Shown in pieces: positions 34,379-43,011 of a DNA stretch of 64,000 bases (position 1 is the first letter of the stretch; every line of letters starts with the position of its first letter). The stretch lies in NCBI RefSeq assembly GCF_044962685.1, contig NZ_JBBKTX010000012.1:1-64000 (forward strand). Direction: 5' to 3'. The notes beneath the pieces are model-generated. The model saw nothing but the letters and a program-made list of their open reading frames with translations, was not told the origin of the DNA and did no database searches. This stretch comes from Oceanobacter antarcticus. GTDB taxonomy: Bacteria; Pseudomonadota; Gammaproteobacteria; Pseudomonadales; Oceanobacteraceae. Made by a program: the position numbers and the translations under genes.

Positions 34379-35506
34379 TCAGTAGTGGTAGGTCATAAAA
34401 ACACCAAGCGAGTCGCCGTTAAAGGTCTGTCGGTCTGAATGATAGGTGGCGGATTTATAGGCCAGTTCAAAGCGCATCGCTCGGGTCACCTTGTATTCAA
34501 TAAAAAGCCGTGGGCTGAGGGTATTGTCCAACGCCGTCCGGGTACCATCCCTGTCCTTGATGCTATGGGCTATATCGATGTGCAAACCGGCACCGGCTGC
34601 CCACCGGGGATAGTGATAACCGGCATCAAGCTGCATCACCAAGCCCTGACTATTACCTTCGCCGCCCTGGTACAGAATACCCAGTCGTGCCCGTGTTTCG
34701 ATGCGACGGCTGGCGGGTATGGCGTAACCGCCATACAAAATTGCACCAGCTCCGGCATTGTACGGCTCGCCCTGTTTATTTTCGGCGACTTTTTCACCGC
34801 CAAAATCCATTCCCAGGCCGATTTCCCAGCCCCGGTGCAAGTAGTTGGGGGCGGACTCGGTTCGGGCTGGAATGGCCAGCTTCAGGGTCGGGGTATCGGT
34901 GGTCAGGTAGCTGCCTTGCTGGAGCACCGTCTGATCGGTCACATAGCTGTCGCCTATGATCAAACGCTTGGTTTGCGGTTGCTGCGTCAGCGTACGTCCC
35001 AACCATTCGGCATCCGTAAACACCACCAGATAGCGGGTTTCAGGATCTACTTCCAGCTGGAGGTAAACTCCTTCGTTGCGGCTGCTGGTGTCGCTGATCA
35101 GTACGGGATTGTTGTAGATTTCCAAGGCATCAAATTGCGCATCGAGCAAAATCACGGCTGGATAAAATACGGTTTGTTCTTCGACCAGTGATTGCAAATC
35201 CATACGGATGTTGCGGTCGTAGTGCGGCAGCTCCAGGCCGGTTGCCAATACATGATGCTGACCCAGCAGCATGGGTTCCGTGGTTGGGATCAGTTCACCC
35301 TGAAAGCCATATACCAGACTGTGGTAGTGAAGCGTTGGCAAACTGGCTAACCAGTCAATCGGCGAGGGTATTCCATCGCTTTTTGGCGAGTTGTCCATGA
35401 CCGGGTCACGGCTGGTTCTGTTGTCCGACTCTTCGTTGGCCGCCAGCGCCACACCGTTAAGCAGCACGCCCACTAACCCTGAGAACAGGGGAAACACATA
35501 CTTCAT
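34379..35506 (-). CDS. Exported protein fusing a MalM-like domain to an outer-membrane barrel
   Basis: A 375-residue protein. Residues 1-23 are a signal peptide. A variable linker (24-55) precedes a segment (about 60-215) whose pattern, FYPAVILLDAQFDALEIY and TRYLVVFTDAEWLGRTL, resembles the periplasmic MalM domain. From about 226 (GWEIGLGMDFGG) to the end alternating strands predict an eight-strand outer-membrane barrel (YGGYAIPASRRIETRARLGILYQ, PRLFIEYKVTRAMRFELAY) that ends in the aromatic FMTYHY. I do not know a named family with this order; no maltose genes are near. The MalM link is by eye. It is monocistronic, next to creA. Confidence 0.65.
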   Translation of the reverse strand: MKYVFPLFSGLVGVLLNGVALAANEESDNRTSRDPVMDNSPKSDGIPSPIDWLASLPTLHYHSLVYGFQGELIPTTEPMLLGQHHVLATGLELPHYDRNIRMDLQSLVEEQTVFYPAVILLDAQFDALEIYNNPVLISDTSSRNEGVYLQLEVDPETRYLVVFTDAEWLGRTLTQQPQTKRLIIGDSYVTDQTVLQQGSYLTTDTPTLKLAIPARTESAPNYLHRGWEIGLGMDFGGEKVAENKQGEPYNAGAGAILYGGYAIPASRRIETRARLGILYQGGEGNSQGLVMQLDAGYHYPRWAAGAGLHIDIAHSIKDRDGTRTALDNTLSPRLFIEYKVTRAMRFELAYKSATYHSDRQTFNGDSLGVFMTYHY

Positions 35507-35606
35507 TCAGGCTCCTTGTCGGTAGACAAACCATAACGCCCGCGACTGTAGCGCAGAGCGTTATCCCGGAGCCAGTTGAATCAGTCTGATCGGTAGAGTG
35601 AGAGGG

Positions 35607-36488
35607 TCAGGATAGCTGTTTTTTAAAGAAATTTTCTGTCCGTTCCCAGGCGATATCGGCTTGCAGCTCATTAAAGCGTGGGGTGGAATTGTTGTGGAAG
35701 CCATGACGGGTACCTTCATAGCTGTACATCACGAAGTCTTTTTTGTGGGTTGTCAACGCCGCCTTGTAGCCTGAACGCATGGCATTGATACGCGGATCGT
35801 CCTCAGCGTAATGAATCATCAGTGGTGCCTGGATGTTGGGTACTTCATGACTCTCTGCGGCGCGACCGTAAAACGGTACTGCGGCATTCAGGTCAGACCC
35901 CATAACAACCGCCAGCTGGTTCACGACGCCACCGCCATAACAGAAACCGGTTGCCCCCAGCTTGCCGCTGGACAGTGGATGAGTTTTGACAAAACGGGCA
36001 CTGTTCAACATATCGGTGAACAATTTTTCCTGATTCAGGCTGGCCTGTAACTGTTTACCGTCGTCGTCATTCCCTGGATAACCCCCGACGGGTGATAATC
36101 CGTCCGGTGCCAGTGCCAGAAACCCGGCGACTGCCAGGCGCCGGGCGACATCTTCTATATAGGGGTTGAGGCCACGGTTTTCATGAATCACTACCACGGT
36201 CGGGAAAGAACCCTCTCCCACAGGTTTGACCAGATAACCTCGCATGCGACCCGACGTCCCGCCAGAAGAGTCGTAGTCTATATAGGTTGCCTTGATGCGA
36301 TCATCGGTAAAGGAAATCGTTGCCGCCTCGGCATAACGGGGCAGGAGTGCCTGTGCCATGGCCAGACCGGAGCCGGTGACCAGAGTGAGAGCTGCAGCAC
36401 GAGAGAGAAAATCTCGCCTGCTCATGCCTGAATGACAATATTCGTCGTATAAATCGTAAACCTGTGGATCGATAGGGTCATTATTCAT
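35607..36488 (-). CDS. Tat-exported dienelactone hydrolase-family protein
   Basis: A 293-residue alpha/beta hydrolase. An N-terminal stretch with SRRDFLSRAAALTLVTGSG (24-42) is a twin-arginine signal, preceded by 22 extra residues including PQVYDLYDEYCHSG. The hydrolase domain has YLVKPVGEGSFPTVVVIHENRGLNPYIEDVARRLA, the nucleophile Cys in GFCYGGG, the Asp of HYAEDDPRIN and the late His of GTRHGFHNNSTPRF: the Cys-Asp-His triad of dienelactone hydrolases. Such enzymes open lactone rings; the natural substrate of the exported group is unknown. It is a single-gene unit. Confidence 0.92.
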   Translation of the reverse strand: MNNDPIDPQVYDLYDEYCHSGMSRRDFLSRAAALTLVTGSGLAMAQALLPRYAEAATISFTDDRIKATYIDYDSSGGTSGRMRGYLVKPVGEGSFPTVVVIHENRGLNPYIEDVARRLAVAGFLALAPDGLSPVGGYPGNDDDGKQLQASLNQEKLFTDMLNSARFVKTHPLSSGKLGATGFCYGGGVVNQLAVVMGSDLNAAVPFYGRAAESHEVPNIQAPLMIHYAEDDPRINAMRSGYKAALTTHKKDFVMYSYEGTRHGFHNNSTPRFNELQADIAWERTENFFKKQLS

Positions 36489-36797
36489 GGCAGTATCCTG
36501 CGCAGGCCGATGTTGTTGTAACGCCGAATCGCAGTGGATAAATCGGTGGCTGAATGGTTCCTTGTCATCGATAAAAAAAATGCATGAGCATAAAAGGTAT
36601 TCACTATATAAGAGCGATTCGGTCAGTGTGGGATCACAATGTTCAGATTGCGGGTATTAGTCCATAACTTTTGTGTGGTTATTGGTGTTGATCCGGATGC
36701 CCCCTGATTTTGTGATAGGGTGTGTCACCACAAGCCTGAGCTGACATACCCTGTGTCGGTTTTGATTCGCGTGTGCTGTGACTCACGCCGGATCTTC
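36489..36797. other. Intergenic region upstream of tpm
   Basis: About 310 bases serving the divergent hydrolase and tpm genes. It has an AT-rich patch (36567-36617, with ACTATATAAGAG) that could be a promoter for either strand and a dyad TTGTGATAGGG/TGTCACCACAA near 36713-36734. No gene is seen. Confidence 0.35.
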
Positions 36798-37490
36798 ATG
36801 AATAAACGTAAAACGGCAACTGCGATAGCAGCCATCAGCACAGGTCAGGATAATCAAGCCTGGTTATCCATGTGGCGTAACGACCAGATTGAGTTTCATC
36901 AGGATGCGGCGAGTCGTTTACTGGTAAACCATTGGCCCAGGCTGGGGCTGGCAGACAACAGCCGGGTGTTTGTGCCGTTGTGTGGCAAAAGCCTCGATAT
37001 GCTGTGGCTGGCGCAACAGGGCTATGACGTCGTAGGAGTAGAACTCAGCCAGGTTGCTGTTAAAGCGTTTTTTGTCGAAAACCAGATTGATTACCAGCGC
37101 AGCCGGGCGGGTGATTTTATCTGCTGGCGCAGCGAGCACATCACCATACTCAGTGGCGACTTTTTTCAGCTGACGATGGCGCAGCTGGGCCATATTGATC
37201 TGGTGTTTGATCGGGCATCCCTGACCGCGCTGAATCCGGCGATTCGTGGTCTCTATGTGCAGCACATGCATGACATTTTGCCAGCCGGGCAATGCCCGGT
37301 CTATCTGCTGACAGTGGAAGACCCGGACGAACAGGAACAACCTTTTGATATTGATCAGGAGTTGTTGGCGCTGTATCAGACGACGTTTGAGATTGAGGTG
37401 ATTCAGGCAGAACGTAGCCAGATAGACATGCCGTTGCCGGAGGCTGCCGATATCACGGATACCAAGCTGTATCGGCTACTGCCGAAGTAA
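36798..37490 (+). CDS. tpm: Thiopurine S-methyltransferase family protein
   Basis: A 230-residue SAM-dependent methyltransferase. Family blocks are QAWLSMWRNDQIEFHQDAASRLLVNHWP, the SAM-site RVFVPLCGKSLDMLWLAQQGYDVVGVELS, and IDLVFDRASLTALNP. Bacterial members methylate thiols and also selenium and tellurium compounds, giving oxyanion resistance. The ATG at 36798 gives the usual length; an earlier in-frame start at 36720 would add 26 unrelated residues. It converges on the VF530 gene with 20 bases between the stops. Confidence 0.92.
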   Translation: MNKRKTATAIAAISTGQDNQAWLSMWRNDQIEFHQDAASRLLVNHWPRLGLADNSRVFVPLCGKSLDMLWLAQQGYDVVGVELSQVAVKAFFVENQIDYQRSRAGDFICWRSEHITILSGDFFQLTMAQLGHIDLVFDRASLTALNPAIRGLYVQHMHDILPAGQCPVYLLTVEDPDEQEQPFDIDQELLALYQTTFEIEVIQAERSQIDMPLPEAADITDTKLYRLLPK

Positions 37491-37510
37491 TTGGTCATCG
37501 GCTTCAGCGG

Positions 37511-38032
37511 TTATTCAAACTTGTCCCGTGCTTTGGCCCAGGGATCAATTTTGCGGCTGTCAGGTGTTGTTGACGACGTTGTTGATGGCGTTGTATTGCG
37601 GGAATGGCCAGTGCCGCTGTGTCTGCCATTGTTACCCTGGCGCGAACGAGGCCCTTTGCCATGTTCCGTGGCCTGCTTTTCACGTTTTTCCCGCAACCGA
37701 TCAGCATCTTCCAGGCTCAGAACTGCAGGTTCCCCTGGTGCCTGATGGGCGGGAATAATCCGGTCTCTGGGAGGCAGAGCAAACTGGGTGGATGAAGCCT
37801 TGGGCAAATTCTTGAACTGATACAAATAAAAGACCTCAACCTTTTCTCTGGCCCAGGTGGTCTTTTTCAGAAACTTCACACTGGCATCAATCCCCGGATT
37901 GGTTTTGAAACAGTTGATGTTCAAATACGCAAACAGAATATCAAAGCCGTAGTGCCCCACCAGCTCAACCAGCATCTGTTTTAACCCTACGCCATGCAGT
38001 GGGTTGTTTTTGTAATTGATTTCGTCGTTCAT
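37511..38032 (-). CDS. VF530 (DUF2132) protein with basic C-terminal tail
   Basis: A 173-residue protein. Residues about 7-75 form the VF530 domain (NPLHGVGLKQMLVELVGHYGFDILFAYLNINCF, SVKFLKKTTWAREKVEVFYLY), a small helical fold usually about 75 residues long that may bind DNA. The remaining 95 residues are a charged, disordered-looking tail (EKREKQATEHGKG, RNTTPSTTSSTT) not normal in the family. The ATG at 38032 begins MNDEINYKNNPLHG; an ATG 20 codons upstream is possible but adds unconserved residues. Function unknown. Confidence 0.8.
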   Translation of the reverse strand: MNDEINYKNNPLHGVGLKQMLVELVGHYGFDILFAYLNINCFKTNPGIDASVKFLKKTTWAREKVEVFYLYQFKNLPKASSTQFALPPRDRIIPAHQAPGEPAVLSLEDADRLREKREKQATEHGKGPRSRQGNNGRHSGTGHSRNTTPSTTSSTTPDSRKIDPWAKARDKFE

Positions 38033-38368
38033 GAACCATCCGGTAAAAGCGTGAAGGCCGCGATTGTACCTGTTGCGGTGTCGAAAACCCATGCTTGAAC
38101 CGGGTACGCCCAGTAAGCCCCGCCCCGTCTATGTCTGCTCTCAGATGCAGGCGCGGGTGGTTCCTGCCCTGGTTGGTCATGTTGCATAGCAATGAAGGTC
38201 GTCGGTCTGCGGCAACGTCATTGCCCTTGCTGTGGCTCTGAGCGACAATGCGCGCCTTTATATGACACAGCATATGGCACAGCAGCTGCCAGGAGAGTGA
38301 TTTCCATCGACAGGCTACCGGTCTGCTATCCTGTGCTTGCTAACATTGACACAATCAGGAGTCGTAAC
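38033..38368. other. Divergent intergenic region between the VF530 and tkt genes
   Basis: About 335 bases with promoters for both sides. A TATCCT element with a TG extension lies at 38327, about 40 bases before the tkt start, without a well-spaced partner. CAGGAGTCG before 38369 is the tkt ribosome-binding site. No gene is visible; the in-frame extension of tkt to 38192 has no transketolase content. Confidence 0.35.
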
Positions 38369-40357
38369 ATGACCTCTCGTACCGAACTGGCTAACGCCAT
38401 CCGTGCATTAAGTATGGACGCTGTCCAGAAGGCCAAAAGTGGCCATCCAGGCGCCCCAATGGGCATGGCTGATATCGCCGAGGTACTGTGGAACGACTAT
38501 CTCCAACACAACCCGAACAATCCGGAATGGGCTGACCGTGACCGCTTTATCCTGTCCAATGGTCATGGCTCCATGCTGATTTACTCGCTGCTGCACCTGA
38601 CTGGCTACGAGCTGTCCATTGATGACCTGAAGAGTTTTCGTCAACTGCACAGCAAAACGCCAGGTCACCCCGAATACGGCTACGCCCCGGGCATTGAAAC
38701 CACCACCGGACCTTTGGGTCAGGGCATTGCCAATGGTGTTGGTATGGCGGTAGCAGAAAAAGTATTGGCCGCCCAGTTTAATCGCAAGGGCCACGACATC
38801 GTTGACCACAACACCTATGTCTTTATGGGTGACGGTTGCATGATGGAAGGTATCTCTCATGAAGTCTGTTCTCTGGCCGGTACTCTGGGTCTGGGCAAGC
38901 TGGTCGCTTTCTACGACGACAACGGCATTTCTATCGACGGAGACGTTGATGGCTGGTTTACCGACGATACGGCTGCCCGTTTTGAATCCTATGGCTGGCA
39001 GGTCATTCGCCACGTGGACGGCCATGATTCCGAAGAAATCAAGATGGCGATTGACACTGCGCGGGCCAATATCGAGCAACCAACCCTGATCTGTTGCAAG
39101 ACCATCATTGGTTTTGGCTCGCCTAATAAAGAAGGCAAGGAAGATTGCCACGGTGCGCCATTGGGTGATGATGAAATTGCTCTGACGCGTGCACGGCTGG
39201 GTTGGACACATGGCCCGTTTGAAATCCCGGCCAATGTGTATGAAGGCTGGAGCGCGAAAGCAAAAGGTGCCGCCGCCGAACAATCCTGGAACGACAAATT
39301 TGCTGCCTACGCTGTGGCTTACCCGGAACTGGCTGCTGAATTTGAACGTCGGATGAAAGGTGAATTGCCTGCTGACTTCAGCGTGAAGGCGGCTGCCTAC
39401 ATCACCGAATGCCAGACCAGGGGCGATACAATCGCCTCTCGTAAAGCATCCCAGAACACACTGAACACGTTTGGTCCGCTGCTGCCGGAACTCCTCGGCG
39501 GTTCTGCTGACCTGGCCGGTTCCAACCTGACCTTGTGGTCGGGTGCCAACGGCATCAGCGCTGAAGATGCCAGCGGCAACTATCTGTTTTATGGCGTGCG
39601 TGAATTTGGCATGAGCGCCATGATGAACGGCCTTGCATTGCACAAGGGCTTTATTCCTTACGGCGCTACCTTTCTGATGTTTATGGAATACGCCCGCAAC
39701 GCTGTGCGTATGGCGTCGCTGATGAAGCAACGCGCTATTTTTGTATACACCCACGATTCCATTGGTTTGGGTGAAGATGGCCCTACCCATCAGCCGGTAG
39801 AACAGGTTGCCAGTCTGCGTAATACGCCAAATCTGGAAACCTGGCGCCCATGTGATACGGTTGAAAGCGCAGTGGCCTGGAAGTCGGCGGTAGAGCGTGC
39901 AGATGGTCCATCAGCACTGGTATTCTCACGTCAGAATCTACCTCATCAACAACGCACCGCAGAACAGGTTGCCAATGTGGCTCGTGGTGGCTATATCCTG
40001 AAAGAGTGCGCAGGTACCCCGGACGTGATTGTGATTGCAACCGGTTCAGAGGTCGGGCTGGCGATGGATGCGGCGGCGCAGATTGCCGACAAGGCCGTTC
40101 GCGTGGTGTCCATGCCGTGTGCTGAAGTGTTCTGTAAACAGGATGCCCAGTACATTGAATCCGTATTGCCCGCTGCCGTGACAGCACGCGTTGCCGTTGA
40201 GGCGCTGCATAAGGATTACTGGTACAAGTTTGTTGGCTTGCAGGGTGTCATTGTTGGTATGGATACGTTTGGGGAGTCTGCACCGGCTGCTGATCTGATG
40301 GCACACTTCGGTTTCACCAGAGACAAAGTGGTTAATTCTATTAATAGCCTGGTCTGA
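38369..40357 (+). CDS. tkt: Transketolase
   Basis: A 662-residue thiamine-diphosphate enzyme of the pentose-phosphate pathway moving two-carbon units between sugar phosphates. Clear blocks are ALSMDAVQKAKSGHPGAPMGMA, TTGPLGQGIANGVGMA, the ThDP motif GDGCMMEGISHE, ESYGWQVIRHVDGHD, YGVREFGMSAMMNGLALHKGFIPYG and THDSIGLGEDGPTHQPVEQ. Length matches TktA (663). The ATG at 38369 follows CAGGAG. In many relatives it adjoins epd-pgk-fba; here it is separate. Followed by a stem-loop. Confidence 0.96.
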   Translation: MTSRTELANAIRALSMDAVQKAKSGHPGAPMGMADIAEVLWNDYLQHNPNNPEWADRDRFILSNGHGSMLIYSLLHLTGYELSIDDLKSFRQLHSKTPGHPEYGYAPGIETTTGPLGQGIANGVGMAVAEKVLAAQFNRKGHDIVDHNTYVFMGDGCMMEGISHEVCSLAGTLGLGKLVAFYDDNGISIDGDVDGWFTDDTAARFESYGWQVIRHVDGHDSEEIKMAIDTARANIEQPTLICCKTIIGFGSPNKEGKEDCHGAPLGDDEIALTRARLGWTHGPFEIPANVYEGWSAKAKGAAAEQSWNDKFAAYAVAYPELAAEFERRMKGELPADFSVKAAAYITECQTRGDTIASRKASQNTLNTFGPLLPELLGGSADLAGSNLTLWSGANGISAEDASGNYLFYGVREFGMSAMMNGLALHKGFIPYGATFLMFMEYARNAVRMASLMKQRAIFVYTHDSIGLGEDGPTHQPVEQVASLRNTPNLETWRPCDTVESAVAWKSAVERADGPSALVFSRQNLPHQQRTAEQVANVARGGYILKECAGTPDVIVIATGSEVGLAMDAAAQIADKAVRVVSMPCAEVFCKQDAQYIESVLPAAVTARVAVEALHKDYWYKFVGLQGVIVGMDTFGESAPAADLMAHFGFTRDKVVNSINSLV

Positions 40358-40365
40358 GAATCTAT

Positions 40366-40397
40366 CGGGATCTGCTGAGCTTCGATAACAGATCCCG
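40366..40397 (+). terminator. Stem-loop after transketolase
   Basis: Perfect nine-base arms CGGGATCTG (40366-40374) and CAGATCCCG (40389-40397) with a 14-base loop, nine bases after the tkt stop. The following AATTGTCC is not a strong T-run, so it is a probable but not ideal terminator or an RNA-stabilising hairpin. Confidence 0.5.
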
Positions 40398-40601
40398 AAT
40401 TGTCCGATCCTGCGGGGGGGATTGGTTGATGCTTTTATTGATGGTTGGCATCATCAACGACAACTTTTAGTCTTTATTCCGAAATTTTCCCAAGGTAGTA
40501 TCAGGCTGGTCAACAGGTGCTATTGTGCTCCCCCTCTCAGGATCCGATAGTACTTGTTGGCAACCCACCTATTTTGTAGGTATAAGCTGTAAGGACACAT
40601 A

Positions 40602-41030
40602 ATGGATGAATCAATAGTCAGCCCATCTGCCAAAATCAGACAGGATAGTCATACTTTTCAGTTTGAAAAGTTCAGTATTCGTGGTGCAACCCATAACAGC
40701 ACTCAACTGACCGTATTCCCTTCGGGAGAATGGAAATCGGTCAGCAATATCAGTACTCATGTTGCCTCTTTTAAACCCCGGCTAAGTCTTTCCATCGAGT
40801 TTTTTTTACGGGATACCGGCATGACGATTCCTGTTGGCAGTGTTCCTGATGACTGGAGTCCCAAGCATCTGTGGAGTACCACTTTTGCCAAGCAGCAGAA
40901 TCGCACCGTTTCCAGCTCTGGCAAAAGCGAGTTTATTGCTGATAAATTTGAGACTCTGGCCCACAACGCGGAATGTAAACTGAAGTTACGTATTCAGCGT
41001 CGTTCTGGCTTGTTGAGCCGGTTTTTCTGA
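40602..41030 (+). CDS. Unrecognised 142-residue protein
   Basis: A soluble, basic protein of 142 residues with no signal peptide or membrane helix. The alternating hydrophobic pattern (HTFQFEKFSIRGATHNSTQLTVFPSG, RLSLSIEFFLRDTGM, CKLKLRIQRRSG) suggests a mainly beta fold. TGTAAGGACACATA precedes the ATG as ribosome-binding site. A small inverted repeat ACCTA-TTTTG-TAGGT (40567-40581) lies in its leader. It stands alone between tkt and an opposing alcohol dehydrogenase. I recognise no family. Confidence 0.6.
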   Translation: MDESIVSPSAKIRQDSHTFQFEKFSIRGATHNSTQLTVFPSGEWKSVSNISTHVASFKPRLSLSIEFFLRDTGMTIPVGSVPDDWSPKHLWSTTFAKQQNRTVSSSGKSEFIADKFETLAHNAECKLKLRIQRRSGLLSRFF

Positions 41031-41089
41031 TTAGCTGTTTTTTGAGATTGAACGTAGCCAAAGCCTCATATCATCCATGCTGACGGGAA

Positions 41090-42115
41090 TTACGTGCCGT
41101 GCTGTTCAGCGGCAAACATGACAAAATCCTGCTGCAGCACAATGCGGTAGCGCGGCTTGCCTGCTTCCAGATAGCCCAGGGCTTGGTTAATTTCACTCAT
41201 CGGCATGACTTCTGTTTGCGGCAAGATGTCGTGGCGAGCGGCAAATTCGAGCATGGTCTTGATGGTACCAGGACTGCCCACTTCAGACGCCATCACCGCT
41301 CGTTGACCAATCAGATTGATATCCAGCGGTTCCAATAATACCCCCAGCAACACCAGCTTGCCCTTGGGTTTGAGTGTAGCGATGTAGCGCCGCCATTCAA
41401 GTTTGACATTGACGGTTGAAATAATCAGATCAAAGCGGTTTTTTGCCTCTTTCAGCGCTGCGCTATCGCGGCTGTTGATAATTTCGTGGGCACCAAAGCG
41501 TCGGGCCTCATCGGCTTTGTCGGGGGAGGAGGTGAAGGCGGTGACTTCGCAGCCCCAGGCTTTGAGAAACTGCAGCGCCAAATGACCGAGTCCGCCGATA
41601 CCAATCACCGCAACTCTGGCGGTAGGTGATAACTGTTGCTGCATCAGCGGGTTAAAGGTTGTGACGCCAGCACAAAACAGTGGCCCGGCCTGTTCCATGG
41701 GAATAGCGGCTGGTATCGCGATCACACTGCTGGCTTCGGCCCGCACACGATCGGCAAAGCCACCGTGTCGACCAACAATGGTTTCTTCAACGGCATAACA
41801 CAGGTTGTGGTCGCCGTTCATGCAGCATTCGCAGGTGTGGCAAAAACCGGATTGCCAGCCTAGCCCGACAATATCACCGACGGCGAACTGGGTGACCAGA
41901 TCGCCGGTTGCAGCAATGCGACCGACAGCCTCATGGCCGGGAATAAAAGGGTATTGGCTGACGCCCCAGTCGTTGTTGATCATGCTCAGATCGCTGTGAC
42001 ACAGACCGCAATACTCAACGGCAATCTCGACCTGATGACTGCCTAATGGCCCCGGATCGTATTCATAAGGACGAAGCTCTCCACCTGCTTCAAATACCGC
42101 GTAACCTGTAATCAT
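41090..42115 (-). CDS. Zinc-dependent alcohol dehydrogenase, YahK-like
   Basis: A 341-residue medium-chain dehydrogenase/reductase. Catalytic zinc ligands lie in CGLCHSD (near residue 36) and GHEAVG; the structural zinc cysteines are in CHTCECCMNGDHNLC. The Rossmann motif is VIGIGGLGHLALQFLKAWG. The pattern is of the cinnamyl-alcohol/YahK class, which reduces a wide range of aldehydes, usually with NADP(H). It stands alone. Substrate not determinable. Confidence 0.92.
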   Translation of the reverse strand: MITGYAVFEAGGELRPYEYDPGPLGSHQVEIAVEYCGLCHSDLSMINNDWGVSQYPFIPGHEAVGRIAATGDLVTQFAVGDIVGLGWQSGFCHTCECCMNGDHNLCYAVEETIVGRHGGFADRVRAEASSVIAIPAAIPMEQAGPLFCAGVTTFNPLMQQQLSPTARVAVIGIGGLGHLALQFLKAWGCEVTAFTSSPDKADEARRFGAHEIINSRDSAALKEAKNRFDLIISTVNVKLEWRRYIATLKPKGKLVLLGVLLEPLDINLIGQRAVMASEVGSPGTIKTMLEFAARHDILPQTEVMPMSEINQALGYLEAGKPRYRIVLQQDFVMFAAEQHGT

Positions 42116-42344
42116 GAACTGCTCCTGTCGAATATGAGTCGGTGTATTTTGACCTTAATCGACAATCACACTATCAGAGAATGGCAAGTTTTTAATGGAC
42201 GTCCGGAATCCCTCCCGATAGCGGTGTGAGCACGGTGTTCACTGACCGGAGTTTGCCGTACAACATGGGCGTGGGTACGGGAGGGCACAGGACGTAAGGG
42301 AAATACGCCCGCGTTATGAGTGAACAGCGGTGAGCTTGGTGCCG

Positions 42345-42902
42345 TTAAACCTTTGAGGCAGTTTCGAGTATGTCCGGTCGTGTGGCGGCAAGCTTGGCGT
42401 TGAGATAACGCAAACGGCGGCTGATTTCACGCAGCATGTTCATCTGGATCAGGGTGAATTGCTCGAGATCGTATTGGTACAGCTCGTATAAGGCCGCTGC
42501 TGGCAGCTCCAGTGCATCGCAGTCGGTAATGGCACGTACCGTTGCCCCGCGGGGGTTCATATCGACAACGGCCATTTCTCCAAAGCTGTCACCTGGCCCT
42601 AGTTGGCGCAACTGGCGCATTTCATCTCCACACTGTTTCATCACTTCGGCGTTGCCTGTTTCCAGTACAAAAATCGAACTGGCGGGATCGTCTTCGTAAA
42701 AGAAGGCCTGTCGTGCCTGGACTTGTCGCTGGATGCAGCGGCTTTCGATAAAATTGATGGCATCGGCACTGAGTGCGCCAAAGATAGGCATATTCTGAAG
42801 TAATTTCAGACGTTGCGGACTGAGTCCGGATGTTTCCGGTGAGCATTGACTGGCAGAGTCATGAATCATGGCGATCACTTGTGACTGGAACCTGTTAGCC
42901 AT
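42345..42902 (-). CDS. Cyclic-nucleotide-binding-domain protein
   Basis: A 185-residue protein with one cNMP-binding domain (about 40-165). The phosphate-binding cassette FGEMAVVDMNPRGATVRA is well kept, with the Arg and Glu needed for nucleotide contact. There is no DNA-binding helix-turn-helix after it, only a helical tail (ISRRLRYLNAKLAATRPDIL), so it is not a CRP-type transcription factor. It may act on a partner protein. Downstream partners are not visible. Confidence 0.85.
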   Translation of the reverse strand: MANRFQSQVIAMIHDSASQCSPETSGLSPQRLKLLQNMPIFGALSADAINFIESRCIQRQVQARQAFFYEDDPASSIFVLETGNAEVMKQCGDEMRQLRQLGPGDSFGEMAVVDMNPRGATVRAITDCDALELPAAALYELYQYDLEQFTLIQMNMLREISRRLRYLNAKLAATRPDILETASKV

Positions 42903-42961
42903 GGTACTGCCAGGCAGCGGTCAAAGGAAAGCGGAACTGTGTCACGAATCACTATGGTCTT

Positions 42962-42998
42962 AGACGCTGACGGCAAGAACCGTTAGCGTCTGCTTTTT
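42962..42998 (+). terminator. Strong stem-loop between bioB and the cNMP gene
   Basis: Twelve-base arms AGACGCTGACGG (42962-42973) and CCGTTAGCGTCT (42980-42991) with one G-T pair, a six-base loop and TTTTT (42994-42998) on the plus strand. Both flanking genes are on the minus strand, so the T-run faces the wrong way for bioB. It may still act on bioB transcripts as a hairpin. Confidence 0.55.
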
Positions 42999-43011
42999 GC
43001 GACCGTTGAAG

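Noticed and set aside
36713..36734. Dyad upstream of tpm considered as a CRP site
   Set aside because: The TGTGA and TCAC halves are spaced by more than the required six bases.
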